From Prillingera fragicola (taxonomy: Eukaryota > Basidiomycota > Tremellomycetes > Trichosporonales > Trichosporonaceae), in assembly GCA_002335605.1 (NCBI GenBank), contig BEDY01000007.1, positions 930,001 to 994,000 on the forward strand: a stretch of 64,000 nucleotides of DNA. Reading direction: 5' to 3'. The notes under the pieces are model-generated. The model made no database searches. It worked only from the letters and a program-made list of their open reading frames with translations, and was not told the origin of the DNA. A program made the position numbers and the translations under genes. Numbering within the stretch: the stretch's first letter is position 1; every line of letters starts with the position of its first letter. Positions 54,918 to 64,000 of the stretch are shown in pieces.

Positions 54918-56036
54918 AGAGACGTCGGGCCTGGGTGTAGGATGTGGCTTGTAGTTGAATGGTTCTGCTCGGGTCTTTGCCCCTGAATGGGCAGGTCAGT
55001 TCTGAACGCGGTACCGTTGTGTGCATGTGTGGTTTGCGACTCGCGTGAGCTAGTCGTGTGAGTGGGAGTAGTAGCAGCAGGGCCAAAGTATGAACACGCA
55101 ATGTTCTATATTGACCGTCAGGAGGATGAACAAGGGAGTGCGCACTAGAAGGTAGCTGCAGGTCCTGAAACACGTTGCCGATCACAAGGCAAGGTCGGGT
55201 CCAGGCGGGTGTTTCATCGACGCGTGCAGCTGCCAGTATCGAGGTGTACAACATGCTACAACCGAGTGCATGCTAGGCCATGGTGTAGATGTGGTTCATA
55301 CATGCCAGCTCCCACTTTGTAGAGTGTGTTGCATGCATTAGAGCATTGTACTGCAGTGTGCGCTACGACGTGGCGTGCAGAGATGTTCATTTTTGGGTCC
55401 AGGGCTTGGTGAGCCTGGCGGGCAGAGCGAGGTCCCTCCCAGGCTGCTGCTGCTGGCTGTGGGCGTGCAGCGGGAGTGGCCTCTGACTGCTCCTCGTTGT
55501 GCGCGTCTTCTCTTGCAGCAGCTTAATCTCATTCACCCATCTCGTACTCCCATCAACAAATACCTTCTAGACCTTTACCCCATCCGGTCAATCCACACAC
55601 ATTGTTGTCTCCTACTCCGCCTCTCCCCCTAGTCCATTGTCACGCCTTCATCTCTCTCGCGATCCACCTGCAGCAACAGCACCAGCAGCAGCGACAGCAC
55701 TACACCTCCATTGTCCTCCACCATCCGACCCCTGGTTCCTCACGGCAACGCCAGGCAGCAGCAGCACCCATCCATCCACCACCCAAAAGTACCCCTTTAC
55801 CCTTTATCCAAAGACCCAACCTCGCTCCCCGTCAATCCTCAATCCTTCCCTCGGTCCCTCCCACTACCCAAGCGCGCGACTGCCTCCCCGTCACCAGTAG
55901 CATCGACCGCGTGCCTTTTGCTACGCAAGCCGTAGCTGCCTGTTCCCGCCGCGCGCCGTCTGGTCGCTCGCGCTCGCACACGCAGCTGCCTGCGTCGCAA
56001 GTTGCATGCCCACAGGTCGACTAGACCACTATTGAC
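54918..56036. other. Intergenic, long leader of the Kelch gene
   Basis: 1.1 kb with no gene recognised. From about 55500 the sequence is C-rich with CAG and CCA repeats (for example CAGCAACAGCACCAGCAGC near 55671), likely the 5' leader of the Kelch gene. Confidence 0.5.
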
Positions 56037-58388
56037 ATGGACTCTAACGGTGAGTCTACCATCTCCTTGTAGCGGTGTGGTCCAAGCGTACATCCACTGA
56101 CCCTCGACCTCCCCACGCGACGCTACTCTCACATCCACGTCCATCCACATCCATCTTGCGCGCACAGGCCGGCAACGCACTTCGCTTCCTGGCTCAAACA
56201 CGTTCCGACGTCTGCCAACGCTCACACGCTCTCCATTCCGCCGTGCCGACAAGTCTGCGTCCCCTGTACCCCCAGAGCACCACGAGACAACCTCGCGCGT
56301 GTCGACTTTTCCCTCGCTCGCGCGTGTTGTTGTCGACGACACGTCTCTGTCGTCTGCCCTCTTTGGAACATCCATCCAGGAGAACCCCCCAGCGCCTATA
56401 GCCCCTCCCCCGTCTGTTGCTACACGCTCCTTGTCCGGGTCGTCCATCCCGCAGACGACCGTCTCCTCTCCCGGGTCGACTGACACTGCCCAACTGCCCG
56501 TCAACGCCAACGCGCCCTCGTCGTCAAACGCAGGCTACGCGCCGCTCTCCTCTCCGCTTTCGCCGTTTCCTTACAAGGCGGCTCCGCGCGCCGCCCAGCC
56601 CATGAGCGCGCACGCGTCGCCTCTCCCCACGGTCGGTTCGCCGCCTCCAGCCGGATTCGACCTAGAGCCCATCACCTACCCTGCGCACCTCGCACAGACA
56701 CGGCCTCCGCCGCACGACGCGTCTGCTGCAACGCCGCCGCCGCCATCCATCCCCCTCAACTCGCCCTCGCCCATCGAGGCCACCTCCCCTGTCCAGGCCC
56801 CGGCAGTCCCAGCACGCTCCGCACACCGTTATCGCGACTTTACACTCGGGTCGTCGGCAATGGTTTCGGCCATGAACTTGACAACGCAAAACCTTGCACC
56901 GGGCATGTCCCCCCTCTCAGCCCCCAACGGCAACCCAGCGGTCACCGTCACTGAATCCGCACTATCGCGCGACTCGCCAGTACCGGGCGTGCGGCGCCCT
57001 AGCGCCTCCGGAGCTAGAAAGCCATCAATGTCGACCAACCCCCGCCGCGATGGCGACGACAGCGCCGACGACACTGGCAACTCGGGAACCCCGGGCGCAT
57101 CCAAGCGCCGCCCCGGGTCCAAAGCACCAGGACATCGTCCGCCCAAAGCGCGCGAGCGCGACGTGCCTACAACCCCAGCAACAGACGGCGACGACGTCCT
57201 CCCCGGCCGCGCGACGTTGGCGCCATCACTCCCCGCCGCTCCCGTTGAACGCGCGCCCCCGACAGCAATGTATTTCTCGCCTGTGGGAGCGCACGGGCGC
57301 CCACCCGCGCAGGCGCTGCGTGCGCACACGGGCACGCTGGTCGGGGACCGGATCTGGTTCCTCGGCGGCGTGGACGCGCGGAGCTGTTGGCGCGGTGTGG
57401 CGAGTTTTGACACCGAGGCATTGTTGTGGAGCACGGTCGAGACGCATGGCGAGGCCTTGCCGCCGCTGCGTGCCCATACCACGACCTTGGTAGGCGACAG
57501 GCTGTATGTATTTGGCGGCGGCGACGGTCCGACGTACAGCAACGACGTCTGGGTGTTTGACACGATTACCCACCGCTTCTCCCGCCCTGCTGTGGCTCGC
57601 GGCCCGTTGCCACCCCCACGACGCGCGCACACGACGGTGCTGTACAAGAACTTTTTGGTCGTGTTCGGCGGTGGAAATGGTCAAGCAGCTCTAAACGACG
57701 TCTGGGCACTGGATATATCCGACCCGGGAAAGCTGCAGTGGCAGGAATGGCGCACACGGGGTGATGTCCCGCAGAAAAAGGGCTACCACACGGCCAACCT
57801 CATCGAGGACCGCATGGTTGTGTTTGGAGGCAGCGATGGGCACGCGTCGTTTGCGGATGTGCATGTTTTGGATCTGAGTGAGTACGATCAGCCGGCACTA
57901 GCTGACAATGCAGAATCCTTGACATGGACCCTCATCCAGACTGAAGTCAAGCACAACCGCCTCTCGCACACGTCGACCCAAGTCGGGTCCTACCTGTTTG
58001 TCCTCGGCGGCCACAACGGCCAGACGTACGCCCAGGACGTGCTGCTGTTCAACCTAACCACCATGGCGTGGGAGGCCAAAGTGCCGCGCGGAAACGCCCC
58101 GCCAGGACGAGGATACCACGTCGCCGTGCTGCATGACGCGCGCATCTTCATCTCGGGGGGGTACAATGGCGTGAGCGTGTTCGAGGACATGTGGTGTCTG
58201 GACTTGGCCGCGGGAGCGTACTTGCCACAGGTTGTGAGTTGCGATGGCCGCGTAGGTGTCTGCAGCAAAGCTGACGGTCGCAGCAAAAGTTTAAACTCGA
58301 CGAAACGGGTAAACACTTTCCCATCAACGTGTCGCCTGTGCCGCCCAGTGCGGCAATGATGAAGAATGGGCCAGCAAATCGCATCTGA
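56037..58388 (+). CDS. Kelch-repeat protein with disordered N-terminus
   Basis: Four exons, 56037-56049, 56168-57877, 57914-58233 and 58284-58388, 715 residues. Residues 1-350 are Ser/Pro/Ala-rich and disordered. Then come six Kelch blades, each with a GG pair: IWFLGGVDARSCW, LYVFGGGDGPTYSNDVWVFD, LVVFGGGNGQAALNDVWALD, MVVFGGSDGHASFADVHVLD, LFVLGGHNGQTYAQDVLLFN, IFISGGYNGVSVFEDMWCLD. That is a full six-bladed propeller. The 36-nt intron 57878-57913 is in frame and stop-free, and removing it gives the regular blade end LDLKSLTWTLIQT. Related fungal proteins (Tea1, Ral2 and others) act in cell polarity or Ras signalling, but the short C-terminus lacks Tea1's coiled coil. Role therefore open. 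Confidence 0.88.
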
Positions 58389-59283
58389 GTGGCGTGCGCG
58401 AGTCCTGCACGCACAACGGCGCGCGTAGGACATGATGGACTCTTGTGGCGACTTTTCGTGGCGGGCGCGAGTGACATCCGAGCTACAATCTTGTGAGCCA
58501 TCTGCGCCGAGGGGAGGCGGACCACCTTGGAATTATATGACGACCTTTTAGTGTTTTCTCTTGACTTTATATGCGCCTAGTGTCTCTTCTCGCTCAGTTT
58601 ATAAAAACGATAAGCGTCTTTTACCTTTTTATTATTATGCAGAACTGTGCTTAGTTGCCACGTACTCTAGTAGTCTTGGCACGACACCCTGTCGAGCTCA
58701 TGCCCGCCATGCCGGCGACGGCGGCGACTACCCCGGCGCACCTAAGTAATAACGGACGTCGCGAGCCTCGCGCCTGCTCGCAGCAGCAACGCCGCTGGTC
58801 AGTCACCCTCGCACCGTCTATATTTCGGAGACGCGCCCAAGCTATAGTGTCGGTCGATGCAGCGCGTCGTGCGACCGGCGAGTGCCATGGCGCGACGGAT
58901 CGCGATTGTCGTAGTGTGTATTTCTGGCTTGGGAGATACGTATCGTCGGGTCCGAGGGGGATGGTTGCTGATTGTAGTGTGTTTCTGCCACCACCAGTGT
59001 GTAACATGAGGCGGCGTTGCTCACTCGTGTCCCCATCGCATGCAGGTGAGCAGCATAGAGCTTTGTGTACAGCCTACCACGCTACCACCCAGCTTCTACC
59101 CGCAACGCATTGCCACAGCTCTGCCACGGCCTCGACGACCCTCTCACCAGCAAGACCCCCGTGGTCGCCACCCGGCAATTCTCGGCAATACCGACATGGC
59201 GCATGACGCGCTCTGCAGGTTGTTGACGCGCAATGTCCCCCTCCTCTTACATCGCACCCACCCATCCAACCATTATTCCCATC
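58389..59283. other. Intergenic, nothing recognised
   Basis: No gene or repeat recognised. It holds the 3' end of the Kelch gene and the promoter of the mitochondrial SSB gene. Confidence 0.5.
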
Positions 59284-60037
59284 ATGTTCGCCCGCGTCGC
59301 TGCCGCCAAGACTGCCGCCCGTGTAGGTCTCCCAGGTCGCATCCCGCTAGCGCCGCGATTTTGCGGCAACCTCGCCTGGTGACGAGTGACTAGCTCGCTC
59401 GTCTCCGCGCGGCGGGTTATCCCTGGCGCTTGCGCTCAGTCACTGACGTCGCAGTCCTTCTCCACCTCGGCCCGCGCCGCTGACCTCTCGCGCGTGACCC
59501 TCATTGGCCGCCTGGGCGCTGACCCCGTCGCTCGTGCTGTGCGTTTCTCTCATCGCGCTCTGTGTTCGAGGACACGGCGCGACACATGCCGTGCGCTGCT
59601 GACGGTCAGACCACCTCGGGCAAGCCCTACTACACCTACTCGGTTGCTACGCAGACCGGCCCCTTTGGCGTTGACGAGAACGGCGGTGAGTGGTGCCCGC
59701 TCTTGCCGAGTGCCAGTACTGACGCACAGGCCGCCTCGAGCCGCCCACCTCGTGGCACACTGTGTTTGCGTTCACCGAGGGCTCGCACAAGACGCTCGCC
59801 CGTGTCGGCAAGGGGTGAGTCGTCACCATCCTACGCTCGTGTGGCTTTGCGCGCTGACACTGCAGATCGACAGTTTACGTCGAGGCCGAGCTCGAGATGC
59901 GCCCCGGCGGCAATGCGACGGACGGTAACCCGCTCCCGGACCGTCCCTTGCTCAAGCACCAGCGCATGAACGTTATTAACCGCGTCAAGCCTGCTAGTGA
60001 GAGTGAGGAGGGCGAGTTTGAGGCTGCCGAGGCATAG
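59284..60037 (+). CDS. RIM1: Mitochondrial single-stranded DNA-binding protein
   Basis: Five exons, 59284-59322, 59455-59538, 59610-59685, 59730-59814 and 59866-60037, 151 residues. The N-terminus MFARVAAAKTAAR followed by SFSTSARAADL is a mitochondrial presequence. The OB-fold core has SRVTLIGRLGADPVAR, GKPYYTYSVATQ, TSWHTVFAFTEGSHKTLARVGKGSTVYVEAELEMR and HQRMNVINRVKPA, matching bacterial-type SSB and yeast Rim1. It coats single-stranded mitochondrial DNA during replication. The end is acidic (SESEEGEFEAAEA), like the acidic tail of SSBs. Introns of 44-132 nt split this small gene. Confidence 0.92.
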
Positions 60038-60468
60038 GTGCTGCTGCTGCCATCTTGTCGAGAGTGTCGTGATGGAGGATGGGGGAGGCAGGACAATGCA
60101 CCACTCTTAGACACTGCTTATGCAAATCTACTAGGCGCATTAGCATGAACTGACGCGTCTTGGTGTCCAGGAGGAGCGAGGATACATGCGTGGTGGTGTA
60201 CAGTGGCTTCCAGAGGATAAATCTATGCAAAGTGTGAGGGGAGAGTCTAAGCGATTAGAAGAGCAGACACCTGCCTGCCTCGGCGCGTGGTCCAGAAAGT
60301 ACAACAATTACAAAACACACTACGTGACCTGCTAGTTTTGCGTGGCTTTGCTGTATGTGTTTTACGAAACACACTATGGAATCTCGCATCGGTCGTTCTG
60401 CCACCATCCCAGGTCGCCAGCTAGCAATCTAGACAAACTCCAAGCTTGACCCGACTAGAAGTCAGAGG
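60038..60468. other. Intergenic between convergent genes, nothing recognised
   Basis: Short 3'-3' spacer with no signal beyond likely terminators. Confidence 0.5.
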
Positions 60469-61096
60469 TCAAGCAGCAGGCGTATCCGTCGCCCCCTCCC
60501 CACCCTCAGCCAACGGCGCCTCCTCGGCATCAGCCATAGGCGTCCGTGTCGCCGCAAACGCACGCAGAACAGCACTGCAGCGCATTAGCATTTCGTATCC
60601 ACCCAGCAACACAGGACTTGCCGTTTCTCCTCAGCCTGCTGCTCCAACACCTCGGTCAAGCGCACCACCGCGTCGGTCCCCATTTGTCCCCCCGGCAGCT
60701 TGTCCGCCGCGGCACGCATCGCGCTCAAGCGGGCCGTAATCTCCTTGGCCTGGGATGTTAGTCTCCAACCCATGCCCGAGCGTCCTCCTCGGACACGCGG
60801 AGGGAGGCACGCAGACATACCTTTGCCACAACGCCGTCCATCTCCCCCTCCTCCCCCTCCGAGACCCCGTACACCTTGCCGAGCAGCTCCTCGACGAGCG
60901 GGAGGATGGAGGTGAACGTCCCCGTCGGCAGGGGCTGTTCGGACGCCTGTGCTGCTGGTGGTGCAGGTGCTGGTGCTGCAGGTGCTGGTGCGCCGTTCGG
61001 CTGTGTGCTGCCTGACGGTGCGGGGGGGAGGGGAGTGCCAGTGTGGCCTGCGGCGGAGGGCGGGGCTGTGAGTGATGGTGATGCTGGGGTTGCCAT
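60469..61096 (-). CDS. MED9: Mediator subunit 9-like protein
   Basis: Three exons on the minus strand, 61096-60821, 60749-60622 and 60574-60469, 169 residues. After an Ala/Pro-rich N-terminus (1-58), TFTSILPLVEELLGKVYG and AKEITARLSAMRAAADKLPGG, then LTEVLEQQAEEKRAVLRAF, form two helices of the size and pattern of the MED9 C-terminal domain (FLPLVxxII and the LPGxxLSPEQQ region). MED9 belongs to the Mediator middle module and helps RNA polymerase II recruitment. The second intron (60621-60575) starts with GC (GCAAGT), a non-canonical but accepted donor; it is required to reach the end AEEAPLAEGGEGATDTPAA. Similarity judged by eye, so MED9 is likely but not certain. Confidence 0.65.
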
Positions 61097-61622
61097 TGTG
61101 GAGTGGATGGTTGAGGATGTTGTTGAGGTGAGGTTGGGCACTTTGGCCAGCCTGCGAGATGCATGGCCTCCACCGGGATTTGCTCCCGCCGCGTTTCCTC
61201 GGGCCTCGCTAGCCACTATCTCTCTAGCCTCTCAGGCCTCTAGCATCTCAAGGCCTCTCAGTTTCATGTCGCCTCTGCGCTGCTGCTGTCCGCTCTGCCC
61301 TGCGACGTCTCATGCGATGCCAATGCATTGTCCTATCCTACATCCTGCCTTATGCGCTAATACAACAATAGTGTCCATGCCGTGATATGTGAGGAGGGGT
61401 TGAAGATGTGACAGTGCGGTTGATAGTTTGACTGTGGTGTGGGTGTATAGTGTGAAAGAAATGCGTGTGCAGCGCACGGCGTGGACGAATGCAGCAGAAA
61501 AGTAAAACGAGAATGGTAGATTGTCGTGGATGAAAGAGAAATAGTCGGTATTAGGCGTGTTCGCGTGTCAATGTCTTGCAATTATATGTGTAATGATCGT
61601 GTGGTGATGGTGTGGTGGCCGC
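61097..61622. other. Intergenic, nothing recognised
   Basis: Lies upstream of the MED9-like gene and downstream of the kinase gene. No coding signal recognised. Confidence 0.5.
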
Positions 61623-64000
61623 TCAGACGACCCTCTTGAGCGTGTGCAGCCACGCCGAGCGAATGTCGGGCGTGTCAGTCATGCACGTATAGCTGGTTGT
61701 GGCCTGGACCGTCAGTCACTGCCACGCTCGTGGTACTCACAGTCTGCAGCACAAACGCCCTGCTGCCCTTCTCCTGCACCTCGAGAATGTATCCCAGGTT
61801 GCCCTCCTTCCCTGGCAAGCTGTCATTACTTCGCTGCCTCTCAACTCCACTCAGTCCGTGCGGGTGAGACAAGAACAAGAACTCGTGCTTGGTGCGCGGC
61901 TCGCTCTCCCCGTCATCCTTGACAAACAACAAACGAGGCAGGTCAGTCAGGACCATCTGCCGGCGCTTGCTCGCTGGCACGAGGAAGGAGGGGAGCGAAA
62001 CAGCGTTGCCGGGGCGGAACACAATCGGCGTCGAGAGAACGACTCGCTCGTTCGGGAGGAGAAGGTGCGTAACCCGCGAGTAGTCGCCGTTCGCGATACC
62101 AAAGTTGAGGCTCTTGGACTCGGGCGAGAGAGCACGAGGAGAACGCCGCGGTGACGCCGCGCCGTCGCCGTCACGGTCGCTCATGCGGCTTGCGCGGCCC
62201 GAACCCCCTCGGGCGGGTGTAAATGGGCCAGAGTTGATACCCATTGTCTCGAGAAGGCCACTGAGGCGGCCACCCGACGACGACGACGAGGAACTCCACC
62301 CGCGGGGTTTGTTTGCCCTCGGGCCGGGACCGGGCGACGGCGTACTGCCGTCGTCCTCGAGCCACAACCTGCGCGGCGGGTCAAGCTGCTCGGTTTGGGG
62401 TGCCTCGCCGGCATGTGCCCCGTCGACGGACTGCACGGCCTGCGCGGCTGCGTGGCGGTCGTACTGTGGCTCACGGCTGTGGTCCACAACGTGCGGCTCT
62501 TCGACAAACTCGGCCTCGTGCACGTCCTCAGAGTCGAATACGGACCAGACGTCCGTGTCGAGGTTGACCTGGGTGCGCTGCGGCGGACTCAGGCCGGTCT
62601 GGATCTGCGGCGCAGGGATACTCCACAGGCTCGCAAAGTCGATGGACGCAAAGAACGAGTGGGCCTTGATCTCGCTCACGCTTGGGCGCTGAGCCGGGTC
62701 GAGGTTGAGGACCTTTTCGATGAGATCACGCGCCTCGGGGTCAAACCCTTCGGGAAAGGTAATGTCGCGCTGCAGCACCCTCTGGAAAGTGAGAAACTCG
62801 GTCGCACTGCGAAAGGGCGATTTGCCAGTGATAAAGTCAAAGAGCACGACGCCAAAGGCCCAGATGTCACTCGCAGGAGTGGCAGGCTCGTTGCGGAGCA
62901 CTTCGGGGGACACATAGTCGGCCGAGCCGACAAATGACCGCTTTGAGGTGCCGTCGCTGGCAGGCTCCTTGCGGTCGAGAATTTTGGCACTTCCAAAGTC
63001 GGTGACCTTGAGACGCATGTCCTCGTCGAGCAAAATGTTCTCGGGCTTGATGTCGCGGTGGATAATGCTGCAGTCGTGAATAAACTCGATCGCGTCAATG
63101 AGCTGTGCGCCATAGTAGCGCGAGCACGTGAGGTCGAGCGAGCCAAACTTGCGAATCTGCGATGCGAGTTCGCCGTGCGCGGCCAGCTCGAGGACAAAGT
63201 AGACACTCGTCTGGTCGGCAAACGTGACAAACAGCCGGATCACACCCGGGTGCTGCCTGAAGCCACCACCCGAGGTCGACTTTGCGCTCTTTTCCGACGG
63301 CGCGAGTGACTGGCGGCGCTTGCGCGGCGTGCGCGGGACACGCACCGTGTCGTCGTCGTTGCGGGTGACGGACGGCACGGTCACAGTCGGCTCGGAACAC
63401 GAACTGTGCCCATCGCTCCCCTGCTTGGGCGAGGTAGTCGAGGCGCGCTCGTCACGTTCGTCGAGCACCTCCTGGCCGCGGTCTGGTGACACGGACAGCG
63501 CGTTGTGAGTGAGGATGAGCGGCGAGAGAGGAACAGTTGCAGTCACTGGCGACGAGTTGGTGCTGCTTGGGGCAAGCTGACGGTCGCGCACAGTGGGTGG
63601 CGACATCGGACCGACCGTGGTCGTGCCGCTGTCGCGGCGGGTGGCGGAGTTGGTACTCTGGCGCTGCGTGCTGGCCGAGCTCGTGCTGCTCATGCCGCGG
63701 CGGTGTCCGACACGCATAGTCGGCGAGCCGTGGGGCCTTGCCTGTCCAAGCCTGATCAGGGCGTCGCGCTCAATGTGGGCATATTTTGCCTTCTTCTCCT
63801 GGATGAGGTGGGCCTGGTTCATAATTTTGATGGCAAACTGTGGCGGTGCTCGCGGAGTGGCCGAGAGCCGGGTGGCGGAAGGGGCCAGTGCCGCTCGCAC
63901 GACCTGGAAAATTAGGAGGTGCTCAACGCTTCGAAGAACTCACCGTGCTGTAGCTTCCTCGGCCGAGCTCCTCGCCGAGGATGTAGTTGCTCAAACAGGG
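61623..64000 (-). CDS. PDK1: PDK1-type AGC protein kinase with C-terminal PH domain; N-terminus outside window
   Basis: Minus-strand exons 64000-63944 (partial), 63903-61741 and 61703-61623. The kinase domain starts with NYILGEELGRGSYSTVVRA (Gly-loop) and AIKIM (catalytic Lys), then a Ser/Thr-rich insert of about 130 residues between the alpha-C helix and HPGVIRLFVTFAD. After it come FVLELAAHGEL, IHRDIKPENILL, TDFGSAK, the PDK1-type SADYVSPEVL, and DIWAFGVVLFDFITGKSPF. A linker leads to a PH-like domain (NERVVLSTPIVFRPG, KRRQMVLTDLPRLLFVKD) that ends in IRSAWLHTLKRVV. PDK1 phosphorylates the activation loop of other AGC kinases at the membrane; fungal PKH1 and Ksg1 do this in wall integrity and growth control. 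The first exon or exons lie beyond 64000. Confidence 0.9.

Overview
The window looks like nuclear DNA of a basidiomycete yeast, most likely Tremellomycetes and possibly Trichosporonales (lineage is an inference). The evidence is GC-rich protein-coding DNA, many spliceosomal introns of only 32-51 nt with a CTGAC branch-point-like motif just before the 3' AG, two intron-containing tRNA genes, and typical fungal families: PDK1-type kinase, mitochondrial SSB, coactosin, GH128, a fungal front-end desaturase with cytochrome b5, and NADAR. Gene models were built by eye; every spliced model reported as complete was checked to give a CDS length divisible by three.

Layout. 0-18 kb is fairly gene-dense: two tandem metacaspase-like genes whose catalytic Cys is replaced by Ser, a coiled-coil protein, a small HicA-like protein, a second coiled-coil protein, a secreted FAD amine oxidase, an AAAP amino-acid transporter, a proline-rich protein, a NADAR protein and a DUF3224-like protein, then an intron-containing tRNA-Ala. 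18-28 kb is a gene-poor island holding three same-strand genes for secreted Gly/His-rich proteins and many copies of the octamer ATCCGCAG. 29-36 kb has a cytochrome b5-fused desaturase, an allantoate-permease-like MFS transporter, tRNA-Glu and a membrane protein. A fourth Gly/His-rich gene (36.9-37.5 kb) starts a second octamer-rich, gene-poor island that runs to about 42.6 kb. 43.9-64 kb is gene-dense and octamer-free: a GPI-type wall protein, a carboxymuconolactone decarboxylase-family protein, a very large RING-H2 protein, a GH128 glucanase, coactosin, a six-repeat Kelch protein, mitochondrial SSB, a MED9-like protein, and a PDK1-like kinase cut by the window end.

The most unusual features are: (1) the ATCCGCAG octamer, 31 exact copies where about 2 are expected, 30 of them in the two gene-poor islands; (2) a four-member family of secreted Gly/His-rich proteins with a shared architecture and related core promoters, lying in or beside those islands; (3) the tandem metacaspase homologues with His kept and Cys lost, whose best gene model needs a one-nucleotide exon conserved in both copies; and (4) a HicA-like small protein in a eukaryotic genome.

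No ordinary mobile element, rRNA or CRISPR array was recognised. Long gene-free stretches are listed individually.
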